From Boesenbergia rotunda (lineage: Eukaryota; Streptophyta; Magnoliopsida; Zingiberales; Zingiberaceae), in the NCBI GenBank assembly GCA_024364735.1, contig JAGFNQ010004746.1:302224-366223 (forward strand): a stretch of 64,000 nucleotides of DNA, read 5' to 3'. How positions within the stretch are numbered: the stretch's first letter is position 1; the number at the start of each line of letters is the position of its first letter. Below are positions 23,406 to 34,530 of this stretch, one piece after another. The position numbers were made by a program, and so were the translations under genes. The notes below the pieces were generated by a model, which saw nothing but the letters and a program-made list of their open reading frames with translations, was not told the DNA's origin and did not search any database.

Positions 23406-23499
23406 GAGCAGGGTACTGCCTAATTTCTGATCACTTTTCTCCCACCCAGATAACAACACAAGCATTACATAGGCCACCCCGTTCCCGAGCGGCCACACA

Positions 23500-23842
23500 A
23501 GCCTAACAATTCACTATTTTCTTGTACCGTTATAGGTGGATCGCGCTCCAAGGCCGACCGAGTTTCTTCCCCTGCATCTATTGTAGGTAATACGCCCCCG
23601 ATGCCAGCTTTTGAACCACCTTGATCGGCCCACGCCATTGAGGCTCCAACATGCCTACATCGCCGACTGGCTTGACTCTCTTCTATACTAAGTCGTCGAT
23701 CTGAAATGCCTGAGGCCTAACCTTTCGATTATACCTTTGTTGCATCCTTTGATGGTAGGGGGTCATCCGCGCTACCAGATCTAGCTTCAGTCGCATCCTC
23801 TCCCCATTCTCTTCATTGTATAGTCTTTTCCGGTCGGACATG
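23500..23842 (-). pseudogene. Integrase C-terminal end of the Tat element
   Basis: The minus strand reads SDRKRLYNEENGERMRLKLD and, further on, KLASGAYYLQ and HPW-like ending WSAIHL. This matches the tail of gypsy integrases, which ends with a DGK..HPWNA.HL.RYY block. It contains stops. It continues the frame of 32139-32489 across the 23848-32133 insertion. 23406-23500 shows nothing coding. Confidence 0.72.
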
Positions 23843-23847
23843 CACCC

Positions 23848-26800
23848 TATTGGGGCAATCTATGGTCCGGAGTGACCATGTGTTTTGATGTTTGGGTAAA
23901 GGGTTTAAGTTAAGTACACCCTTGTATTTGATATGTGCATTTGAGTGTGTAGGTTTGCAGGATACACATGGACTTAGTTGGACGGCTTCGAGTCCGGTGA
24001 AGGATGGCGTGAGGAGACAAGCCATGGGCTTGTATGCATCCGAGGGACCGTGGACAAAGCAGGGACGATGAGTCGAGGGAAGCGGACTTCGAGGCATATG
24101 TGAAGGATGGCATGGGAGACGAGCCGCGGGCTTGCATGCATCTGAGGGACGAGAGCCAAAGTCGAAGAGAGCTTGAAGGCAACAGGTCGAGGCTGCTGAA
24201 TGAAGAGTCAACTGAGTTGTGAGGGTTCGAGTGCTGAGAGAAGTGTACTCAGGAAATCCTAGGGTTCGAGTACTGAGACAATTGTACTCGGGAAGGAAAA
24301 CCTTAGGTATAGGGGTGGACCAGTCGACTGATGGTAGCAGAAATTCGAACGTTAGGCTGTAACGTTCGAATCTATGTGGGACCAGTCGACTGGTCCAGGG
24401 GTAGTCGACTGGTAACGGTCTTTTCAGCCTTGAGCTCTATTTAAGAGAGCTCGGTTTTGGCTGAGAGTTCTTGACGAAATTGGCTTTGGTTAAAGGTCAA
24501 TTAGTAGTCTAACAGCTTAGAAGAGTGTTGCGAGTTGTGGCGAGGTTTCTCCAAACACAAGGAGCTACACGAGCTAGCCGGAGGTCTTCCAGGGAGTCTG
24601 TAACGCCCACTTTTTTCCCTCACCTTGTGGTGTGGCGAGAAAGGCGTCGTTACGCTAGACATACATGTACATATAGAACATCTTAATGCAGCGGAATAAC
24701 TTTTTTTTTCTACACATGCTTTCAACCATACAACTAATACATGGAACATCGATACATGCCTAACTTGTCTTTGGACTTAGCATATTAACGACATGCATAG
24801 CATCATAACCTAACCATTCCATAACTTATTCATCATTACCATAAGTAGCAAGTACCTATCCGTAACATAGCATCATGAGTCTTAAGTCATTCATTAGGCA
24901 TAACCATTATGAACATAGCATAGAGTCTAAAGAGGCATTTCCAAAACCCAAGACATGCAACATGTGTAACTAAAAGGATTCTTTGCCAAGTCACCGCCAC
25001 ACACACACTTGCTTTTTGCCTCTCCTGCTGCTTCTCTTAGTAACCTCTTGCTTGATCTGCGGTACGAGGAAAATAAGACTATAAGCACACAGGCTTAGTA
25101 AGACCCTTTCCTACTCACAAAAACCATACGTCACTTAACATAATCATATCAAGTATCTAACATAACATAATTCTGAATATGAAACATAAACATAATCTTG
25201 GCGTAAATCATGAACGTATGGACAACTAATATAGCATGATTCTTAACATAACCATAAGCCTAAAACTTACTTAGCATGGTATCATTCTTAACATACATGA
25301 TCATAAAACATAGCATGACATAATTCTTAACCTACATGAGCATAAAACATAGCATGACATAAAATATACTTACCCTGGCGCGATGCATGACATGAATGAA
25401 TGCATGAGTCAAATGCACTTACTACATAAGGATGCTTAGTTTTAAAATCATACTTTTAAATGCTTAACATAACATCATTGGGGTCCCCGGCTTGTACCAC
25501 ATACATACATCATAAGCGCGCATCCCTAAGTAAATACGAGATAGCGAGCCCCGACCTACTAGGGTAGGAATAGCATAGTCAGTAGTTCCAAAAACCGGGG
25601 CGTTCTTAAGGTGCCCATCCCTGTTGCACAGCTTCGGTAGTGCCAGAACCGTGGACAGCATAGTCGGTAGTCCAGAATCGAGGTGTTCTTAAGGTGTCCA
25701 TCCCTTGGACCCTTACTTCGGTCCGGTACAAGCCCATTCATAAAAATAAAACACCATGCATGCTTCATCATTCATACTTATTTCATAACATCGTTATGCC
25801 TTCATCATTCATACTTATCATTTATACTTATCATTCATACTTATCATTCATACTTAAGGCATAACCATCACCTTCATTCATACTTATCATTCTTTGTTCG
25901 TAAACAGAGTGTACATGCATAATCATGTTTCTAGTCATAAACATTATCTTGGTTCATAAAGCTTGCATGATCATGATACATAAGTAAACACATACTTCAT
26001 ACATGATACCCTTCATTTAGCATACGCAATCTTAATAGTCATCACATAGCATGAATGGTAAGCTACATATAACATGCCACATACTACTAGGGTTCATGGC
26101 ATTCCTCATAAAACATGCATATACCTTTATAAAGCCATACATATATTCTAAGCATTTATCAACATACATGCATCATTCTATTTATCATAACATACCCCTA
26201 TATCAATTACATATATCCATGGTATATGATCTAGATATTCATGAGTAAAGCATAACATAAAATCTATCACACAAGGTCATACTATATAACACATAAACTA
26301 AGATTCTAGTAACATAAGATCTTTACATCATGCTTAACTATGTACTAGCATCATGGTAATTTATAAACACACATTCTTGAGACCCTAACCCAAACCAAAC
26401 CCTAGGTTTGGGTCTTGGCTGAAACCCTAAGGGGGCATGGGTCCATAGAAAATGTGCCTAGGTCATGCTTAACATCCCATACCTTACATATCATGCCATG
26501 GAAAACCATTTGGACCCTTGATTGGACTTAACCCCAAGTCCTAAGCCTAATCCATGACTTGGCCGAAACCCTAGAAGGGTAACAAGCCCATAGGAAAATT
26601 CATACCAACCACCATTATTACCCATAAGACATCATAGGAAACACACTAGTCATGCTTGGAAAGGTTAGAGTTTACCCTATCCCCTTTACCTTGATGTGGC
26701 CGAAACCCTAGGGGTTGTTGCGGTGCTACAAAACTTCCAAAATCATACTTTTATACTTCACCTAACATGGTTAAACATTTGAAAATATAAAGGAAGTCTT

Positions 26801-27876
26801 TAACATTATTTCTAGCCCAAAGCATGCCTTGGCCGAAACCTTCATGAGCCCTATTCATGGATTTTTCCAACATATCATGCCAATTAGACTTAGATCATGA
26901 CAAATAACTTTGAAAGCTATCATACCACAGGTGAGTGGGTCTTACCTTCCTTGATCATGCTTACAAACTTTGAATAGAAAATAACAAGAGAACCTCCTTG
27001 TCTCTAAACTTCTCCTTAGCCCTTGTATCCTTGTAGAGGGCCTTAGATCTTCAAAGTGGAGGCTTATGTGAACTTTTCCCAAGGGAGAAGGGGGCTTGGG
27101 GGTTTCGGCTAAGAGGGGAGGAAGAAGAAGAGGAGAGCAAGTGACTTGTTGGAAGAAGAGAGGAGAAATGTAACTCCTTCTCTTATGCTTTTATGCCACA
27201 TTAAGGAGGGTAAGTGAAGAGTCATGGTGTCTCTTCCCTTGATGACTCTTCATTCTTTCCCAAATCTTAACTAAAATCTACTTCATTCCCTCATAGCACT
27301 CCCTTGCTAGGTGAATTGGTTAGTGTATGCATGGTTGTAGATTAGGTCCAAGGTTCAATCCTTGGTGCATGCACTTTATTTTTATTTTCTTTTTATTTCA
27401 TTTCTCCTTAACTTCGAAAATTCCCTAAAACTCACCCATAATCATGCTAAAATTCCTAATTATAATTCTTTTATATTTATATTAAATTCCACCTAATTAA
27501 AACCCATTTTTGGAGCCCATATAAGGCCCATTAGTACTTAGCTTCTTAATTTATATGGGAAAATTATGGGAAATTAGACTAAAGCTCGTACTGGTATCTC
27601 TAGGTTCATTCCCCAACTATTTAGACATGATCAATATTTTAAATAAAATATTGAGAAGATTTTCTGGGTCGTTATAGAGTCATCCATCGATGAATTGGGA
27701 TCGTTCACCTTACGGACAGCCGTGGAGTAGGAGCTTTATGTTTGAACCACGTAAAGGTGATGTGTTAGCATTGTTTAGTTTAGATTTGAGATTTTCACTT
27801 GCGCACTAACATTTATAGGAAGAAAGATCGGAAAAATTGCTATTCACCCCCTCTGGCAAACACAAAGGTCCCAACA
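23848..27876 (+). repeat. 5' LTR of the nested Copia element, split by a solo LTR
   Basis: LTR pieces 23848-24598 and 27682-27876, with a 5-bp TSD (GAGTC) around the solo LTR between them. The first bases read TATTGGGGC, against TGTTGAGGC in the 3' copy. It ends GGTCCCAACA. It carries ACCAGTCGACTGG palindromes near 24318-24415, followed by CTATTTAAGAG as a TATA-like site. Confidence 0.85.
24599..27676. mobile_element. Solo LTR, TGTAACGCCC...GGGTCGTTATA, 3.08 kb
   Basis: Perfect 5-bp TSD GAGTC (24594-24598 and 27677-27681). Termini TGTAACGCC and GTCGTTATA (the second copy ends GTTACA) are near inverted repeats. A related 3.8-kb copy is at 49394-53229, with shared blocks such as the GGGGTCCCCGGC...TACCACATACATACATC stretch. 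The long LTR and TGTAAC terminus fit Tekay/Del-type gypsy LTRs, which is an inference. It has no coding region. It contains AT-rich CATAAC-type repeats and several CCGAAACCCTA motifs. Confidence 0.85.
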
Positions 27877-27878
27877 AG

Positions 27879-27891
27879 TGGTATCAGAGCC
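27879..27891 (+). other. Primer-binding site, initiator-Met tRNA type
   Basis: TGGTATCAGAGCC two bases after the LTR end CCCAACA at 27876. Confidence 0.93.
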
Positions 27892-27946
27892 GAGGTTCGC
27901 TCGTCTACGGACTAATCACCGGGAGAGCAAAAGGTGCTAGAGGAAG

Positions 27947-29562
27947 ATGGATTTGGAAGGTCCGCTTGGATGGGATACTCGGATCCCACCTCCATATGAT
28001 CGAGATGACTTTGAGTATTGGAGGAAGTGGTTGGTGACATGGTTCCAAATGGATTGGGATCATTGGACCGCATTGGAAGTTCTATTTGAAGCTCCAACGG
28101 ACAAGAAAGGAAAATGCCTTCAACCTCGGTAATGGACCAAGGATCAAATGGAGGAAGCAGAGGCGGATAAGGAGGTAATTAGAATTGTATTAAATTTATT
28201 ACCTCCATATATTGTGTCAAATATAGGAGAGTACAAGAATGCATATAAGCTATGGAGAAAGGTGATAGCTTTATATGAAAATTCGACACAAAGATAAGGA
28301 GAAGAGGAGCCCAAGGAAAAGGGGTCATTGGTCCAAGAGAAGGAGAAGGACCAATCGAAAGTTGAATCAAGTTCAACATCCGAAGAGGAGGAGAAAGTGG
28401 AATCGTCCACATCCTCAAGTGAGGAAGCAATAAAAGAAGTCTCCACGTCAAGGATTGAGAGGGAGAAGAGACCATCTCCAATACCGGAGTAAGAAAAAGC
28501 TTCCACCTCCACCAAGGCAAAGTCAAAAGAACATCTAATTTGCTTTGGGTGCAATTAAAAGGGATACTACAAGGACAAGTGTCCATTGGGTAAGAAAAAG
28601 TAAGTAAACCCTAAACTCAATTCAGATAACTTAAAAACTAACATGAGTTGTAGGGATGGAGCAAAGAAGGATAAGAAGCATATAATTTGCTTCACGTGTG
28701 GTGAGCATGGACACTACAACACCAAGTGCCTAAAGAAAGGAGAAATCAAGAAATTGACGCACTTGAAGAAATTGGAAAAGAAGAGAAACTCAAGTCAAGG
28801 GGGAGCTTCAAAGGTAAAAGGGAAGGTAATCCCTTATTTAAAATTAAATCCAATTTCAAATTCTTATATGCTTGTTAAGAATGATCATGGATTTAGGTAT
28901 AATGATAGGTATAGGGGTAACAAGGTAGATAATTCTAGGAAATCATTACCCAAAGTTAGACCAAGAAAGACCCAAACTACCATGCCTAGGAAAAGAAGGT
29001 GGTTGATGATCAAGACACAAATCCCAAGAAAGGGAGACATATGCCTAGGAAGGTGGGTAAGCCTAGGAATGCCCAAGGTGGACATGTTGACTCTAGAGTT
29101 AGAGCTCTAGAGTTGGAAAATCAAGTCTTAAGGGCAAGACTTGAAGAAATGGAGAAAACCCTAGATAGATTCACTATTGGATCTAAGGGTGTAGGTATGG
29201 AGTCGGGTGGTCAAAAACTCAACAATGATAGATCGGGTTTAGGATACCGATCTAAGTTCTCCGATGCCAATGAAAAGAAATATGCTAGGGTAGCATACAA
29301 CTATGGCAAGGAGGGGAAGTCCAAAAATGGCAAGGGGATGTCATTTAAAGGCAAGAAGAAAGTCTTAACTAAGGACAAGGGGTCCAAGATTAAGAAAGTG
29401 AAGGTTGTAGGCCAAGAGTCACCGGAAGTACTTCGGTGTGGCTTAGCGTTTGCTAAGTCACCTAGGGAGGTAGCTATGGCTAAGAGCTCAAGGGGGAGCT
29501 CTAGGAGCCAAGTTGGGACCCATGGTCTATGGATCCCGGGAGGATTTCTCTCGGAAGTTTAG
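27947..29562 (+). pseudogene. Copia gag relic
   Basis: Starts MDLEGPLGWDTRIPPPYDRD, with a capsid-like region (DDFEYWRKWL, LWRKVIALYENS), then glutamate/serine-rich sequence. Two CCHC zinc knuckles follow: a damaged one near 28540 (CFGCN, stop, then Tyr in place of His) and an intact one near 28690 (CFTCGEHGHYNTKC). After that come a basic stretch and a coiled coil (ALELENQVLRARLEEMEKTL). Stops occur at about 28130, 28295, 28490 and 28555, and a frame change near 29000 moves the reading to 28999-29562. The order matches Copia gag. No protease motif follows, so this element would need another element for its enzymes. Confidence 0.82.
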
Positions 29563-29660
29563 ATGGGTCATAGAGTGTGCCAAAGGTTGTGGAGACGGAT
29601 TTGGAGTCTCAATCCTAGAGATTTGGCACAATGGGTTTGAGGTTTATGCATGGAAGTATG

Positions 29661-30553
29661 TGTTAGGACCTTGTCGTTTAGCTAGAGGGGGGGGGGGGGT
29701 GAATAGTTTTTTCGCAATTCCTCTTCCTATAATGTTAGCGTGCGGAAGTGGAAATAACAAGAACAAAATTAAACAATCGCTAACACGACACTTTTACGTG
29801 GTTCGGAGATAGAGCTCCTCCTCCATGGCTGTCCGTAAGGTGGACGATCCAGATCCGTCGGTGGATGACTCTTCGGAAGACTTCTGGCTAGCTCATGTAG
29901 CTCCTTGTGGGTGGAGAAACCTCGCCACAACCCAGACAACACTCCTGAGCTCCTAGACTACTAATTGACCTTTAACCAAAGTCAATTTCATCAAGAACTC
30001 TCAGCCAAAACCGAGCCCCTTTAAATAGTGCTCTTGGCTGATATGATCGTTATCAGTCGACTGGTCAAGCATCAGACCGGTCCCACTTAGATTCAATCGT
30101 TATAGTCTAACGTTCGATTTCCAAATGCCATCAGTCAACTAGCTAGTACCAGTCGACTGATCATTTTGTGGACTTTATCAGCCAACTGATCAAGCATCAG
30201 TCGACTAGTCCACCCTTAAACCTAAGGTTTTCCTTCCCGAGTACATTTCTCTCAGCACTCAAACCCTAGGATTTCCCGAGTACAATTCCCTCAGCACTCG
30301 AACCCTCACGACTCAGTTGACTCTTCACTCAGCAGCCTCGACCTATTGCCTTCAAGCCCTCTTTGCCTTTGGCTCTCATCCCTCGGATGCATGCAAGCTC
30401 ACAGTTTGTCTCCCATGCCATCCTTCGCATATGTCTCGAAGTCCGCTTCCCTCAGCTCATCGCCCCTGCTCTATCCATGGTTTTTCAGATGCGCACGCAA
30501 GCCCACGGCTTGCCTCCATGCCATCCTTCACCGGTCCCGAAGCCGTCCAACTA
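29661..30553 (-). repeat. Inverted copy of the nested Copia LTR, cut by the gap
   Basis: Reads TGTTAGGACC...CTAGAGGGGGG..TGAATAG and is the reverse complement of LTR 31140-32133 until the Ns begin. About 130 bp of its far end would lie in the gap. Palindromes of AGTCGACT type occur at 30055-30215. The left TSD candidate is GTATG; the right side is not visible. Confidence 0.85.
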
Positions 30554-31136
30554 NNNNNNNNNNNNNNNNNNNNNNNNNNNNNNNNNNNNNNNNNNNNNNN
30601 NNNNNNNNNNNNNNNNNNNNNNNNNNNNNNNNNNNNNNNNNNNNNNNNNNNNNNNNNNNNNNNNNNNNNNNNNNNNNNNNNNNNNNNNNNNNNNNNNNNN
30701 NNNNNNNNNNNNNNNNNNNNNNNNNNNNNNNNNNNNNNNNNNNNNNNNNNNNNNNNNNNNNNNNNNNNNNNNNNNNNNNNNNNNNNNNNNNNNNNNNNNN
30801 NNNNNNNNNNNNNNNNNNNNNNNNNNNNNNNNNNNNNNNNNNNNNNNNNNNNNNNNNNNNNNNNNNNNNNNNNNNNNNNNNNNNNNNNNNNNNNNNNNNN
30901 NNNNNNNNNNNNNNNNNNNNNNNNNNNNNNNNNNNNNNNNNNNNNNNNNNNNNNNNNNNNNNNNNNNNNNNNNNNNNNNNNNNNNNNNNNNNNNNNNNNN
31001 NNNNNNNNNNNNNNNNNNNNNNNNNNNNNNNNNNNNNNNNNNNNNNNNNNNNNNNNNNNNNNNNNNNNNNNNNNNNNNNNNNNNNNNNNNNNNNNNNNNN
31101 NNNNNNNNNNNNNNNNNNNNNNNNNNNNNNNNNNNN
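30554..31136. other. Assembly gap, 583 N
   Basis: A run of Ns between head-to-head inverted LTR copies. Any protein reading across it is meaningless. Confidence 1.
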
Positions 31137-31139
31137 GAT

Positions 31140-32133
31140 TGTTGAGGCAATCTATGGTCCGGAGTGACCATGTGTTTTGATGTTTGGGCAAAGGATTTAA
31201 GTTAAGTTCACCCTTGTATTTGATATGTGCATTTGAGTGTGTAGGTTTGCAGGATACACATGGACTTAGTTGGACGACTTCGAGTCCGGTGAAGGATGGC
31301 GTGAGGAGACAAGTCATGGGCTTGTATGCATCCGAGGGACCGTGGACAAAGCAGGGACGATGAGCCGAGGGAAGCGGACTTCGAGGCATACGTGAAGGAT
31401 GGCATGGGAGACGAGCCGCGGGCTTGCATGCATCTAAGGGACGAGAGCCAAAGTCGAAGAGAGCTTGAAGGCAACAGGTCTAGGCTGCTGAATGAAGAGT
31501 CAACTGATTCGTGAGGGTTCGAGTAGTGAGAGAAGTGTAATCGAGAAATCCTAGGGTTTGAGTACTGAGAGAATTGTACTCGGGAAGGGAAACCTTAGGT
31601 ATAGGGGTGGACCAGTCGACTGATAAAGTCCACAGAAAGATCAGTCGACTGGTCTTGGACCAGTCGACTGATGGCAGCAGAAATTCGAACATTAGGTTGT
31701 AACGTTCGAATCTAAGTGGGACCAGTCGACTGGTCCAGGGACGGTTGATTGGTAATGGTCTTTTCAGCCTTGAGCTCTATTTAAGAGAGCTCAGTTTTGG
31801 CTGAGAGTTCTTGATGAAATTGGCTTTGGTTAAAGGCCAATTAGTAGTCTAAGAGCTCAGAAGAGTGTTGCAGGTTGTGGCAAGGTTTCTCCAGCCACAA
31901 GGAACTACATGAGCTAGCCGGAGGTTTTTCGGGGAGTCATCCACCAACGGATCGGGATTGTCCACCTAACGGACAGCCGTGGAGTAGGACTTTTATCTCC
32001 AAACCACGTAAAGGTGATGTGTTAGCATTGTTTAGTTTAGAATTGAGATTTCCGCTTACGCACTATCATTTGTAGGAAGAAAGATTGGAAAATTGCTATT
32101 CATCCCCCACTAGCAAACACAAAGGTCCCAACA
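31140..32133 (+). repeat. 3' LTR of the nested Copia element
   Basis: 994 bp from TGTTGAGGC to GGTCCCAACA, highly similar to the split 5' LTR. A palindrome cluster (ACCAGTCGACTG) at 31611-31754 lies just upstream of TATTTAAG at 31778-31785. The U5 head ATTCATCCCCCACTAGC is near 32098. Confidence 0.9.
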
Positions 32134-32138
32134 CATCC

Positions 32139-32489
32139 CACTTCCATTGGTACCACCGTCTCGCTTCCGTAAACCAGTTGGAAAGGCGTGTAGCCCGAGC
32201 CCTCTTACGGTGTAGTCCTCAAGGCCTATAGAACGTTGGGAAGCTCGTCCACCTAGGTCCCCCCTACATGATCCAGCTTCACCTTCGACCCCCAGAGAAT
32301 CTCCCTGTTAGCCACCTCTGCCTAGCCATTGTTTTACGGTTACAACCGAGGGGAAAGCTTGTTTGATCCCATAGGCCGAGCACCAGTCATTTGGATTTTC
32401 TTGCCTTGAAATTGATTGTCAACCGTTATTCGAGACTAGCCTATGTGGTATCCCATAATGGCATAAGATATTTTGCCACAAGAATTTTA
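32139..32489 (-). pseudogene. Tat integrase, middle to C-terminal part
   Basis: The minus strand reads KFLWQNILCHYGIPHRLVSN then NG and a stop. Further on it reads ANREILWGSKVKLD and GYTPFQLVYGSETVVPMEVG, the classic end of the gypsy integrase core. The second catalytic Asp (normally SDNG) is Asn here. At least three stops are present. It joins 34531-37006 on one side and 23500-23842 on the other. Confidence 0.82.
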
Positions 32490-34525
32490 TGTTAGGATGT
32501 ATACTAAAAGCCTTCCTTTTCTGTATGGACATCCGCATTTTGAAAGAGAATCACGACAACACAATTGCATGTTTACATTAGTATATGCATAACAGCTGAT
32601 ACTTTACATTATAGATAACATGGTGTGTGGTGACACATAGAAGATCATGTTATCAGTCCCTTGCATTGTATAAGTAGAGACTCACAACCGAGATGGAGTT
32701 GGACAAACCATCGGGATGGTTGTAGTGTAATTAGGTGTGGTTTATCTTGACCATAGAATTACACTAGTGTGCTTTGTGTAAATTGAGCAGGACCAAAATA
32801 GAGGTGATCTAATTTGTACTGACTTAATAATTGGATCGAACCTCGGATTATTATGGAGTACAATCTCTAAATCCCGATATAATAATAGGCACGTATATTT
32901 AGTATTTTATTTCTTTGATTTACCAATGGGCGAGATTTATTCTGTTAAATCGATAGGCCCGGTAAGTTAGAAAATAATATTAATTATATGGTGTGCCATT
33001 GATTATTGACGGATTCTGTTTCCTAGTGAGTCAGGATGATGATGCCCCCTTGATGAGCTCATAAGGTTCATCATGTTAAACCCTGTAGGTGGATTTGATC
33101 CGACATGATGATAAGGTTGAGTGGTACTAGTCAAAGAGTTAGAAGTTGATTAATTAAAATTGTCAGTAATTTAAATTAATCGACGGACATTCGATATCTT
33201 AAACACGGGGAGGTGGATGTACTCATAATAGGTGGAGCTCATATGAAAATATGAGGGTTGGTGAGGTAATTCAATGAAGATCCTTTAGTGGAATGGATCT
33301 TCATTAATGGATCAAGTTTGGATCCATTAGCAGGCTAAGACCCAACTCCTCCTTATGATCCCTATCGTAGCCCTATATATCCCATGTGGCATGAAACCAA
33401 TTGATCCAATGGAACACAAGAAAACCCTAAGTTTTTCCTCTCCTCCCCCTCCTCCTCCTCCTCTATCTCTCCCTCACGGTGTGCGACACCAACATCTGTG
33501 GAGAAGGTAGCAATATTCTCGAAGGTGAGAAAGGTGCTCACGCATCTCTTCTCTAAGGTGAGAAGGTTTCTCACTCCATCTCTTCTCCAAGGTGAGAAAG
33601 ATGCTCACGCATATCTTCTCCAAGGGTGAGAAGGTGGCTCATGCCACCTCTTCTCCATGGCGACAGCAAGGAGAAAGCAGCAGCTTGCTTTCGGTGGAGG
33701 AGGATTAATCAATTTGCTTGGAGTAATTCAAGTTATGCACGCCACTTGCTTGGAGGATAGGAGAAATTTTCTTCTCTAAGGTGAGAAGTTGGTGCAAGCC
33801 TCCTCTTCTCTAAGGTGAGAAGTTTTCTTCTCTAAGGTGAGAAGTTGGTGCAAGCCTCCTCTTCTCTAAGGTGAGAAGTTTTCTTCTCTAAGGTGAGAAG
33901 TTGGTGCACGCCTCCTCTTCTCAAGGCGAGAAGTTCTCTTCTCTAAGTTGCTCACGGCTCGGGCGCCGACGGTGGAGGAAAAGAGTAGTAGGGTTTATGT
34001 TCAGATTATCTTCTTCCTTGGAGTGGTTGGCAGCAACCCTTTGATTAGTGCTTGGTTAGCACAAGGAAAAGGGATCGACTTGGTGACCACGGTTCTTGGT
34101 AGATTGTCGCCTACACGACGTCCAAGAGGGGAGGGTCATACAGTAGAAGATCATACGGTAAAGAGAGCTATATTTCTCTCTTGGCTCCCTTGATTAGTTC
34201 TATCATTTTATGTGATGCTTTAATTAATTATCATGTTTAATTAATCGTTTAATTAATATTTGATAAATAATTATTGGACCTCGATAATAAACATAAAAAC
34301 CGGCGATCCATTCGTCGTCTTTTCCGCGGTCGATCGATTAGGCGAATTATAAGGCTCGATCTTTGAGATTGGCTAAGTTGTAATTTGAACCGATTGATAC
34401 GATGACGAGATGGTCCTTTGGGAGATGGGTCTCCATTCAGATTAATTTTTAATCCATAGACATGGAGAGGTCTCTCAAGGACGACCAAATATTCGCTTAG
34501 GAACCCCGCCAAGCCTTACCCATCA
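32490..34525 (+). mobile_element. Solo LTR-like insertion, TGTTAGGATG...CCCATCA, 2.04 kb
   Basis: Inserted between the two halves of the Tat integrase frame, with flanks TTTTA and CTTTA, a 5-bp TSD with one mismatch. TG...CA ends. A TATA-like CTATATATCC near 33370 faces plus. It is rich in tandem CTCTAAGGTGAGAAG units. No internal domain or gene is seen. Confidence 0.75.
33530..33950 (+). repeat. Tandem CTCTAAGGTGAGAAG repeats
   Basis: Around nine copies of TTCTCYAAGGTGAGAAG, some in a longer 50-bp unit with TTGGTGCAAGCCTCCTC. They lie downstream of the TATA box in the transcribed part of the LTR. Confidence 0.85.
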
Positions 34526-34530
34526 CTTTA

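Larger units (their letters stand above)
23848..32133 (+). mobile_element. Copia element with gag-only interior, nested in Tat integrase
   Basis: Direct LTRs at 23848-27876 (interrupted) and 31140-32133, a Met primer site at 27879, and a gag relic follow in plus orientation. Flanks are CACCC and CATCC, a 5-bp TSD with one change, and the Tat integrase frame resumes on each side. No pol is visible. An inverted LTR and an assembly gap occupy the right interior. Confidence 0.82.

Noticed and set aside
30317..31389. Long open frames of about 200-310 codons on both strands
   Set aside because: They are open only because they cross the N gap.
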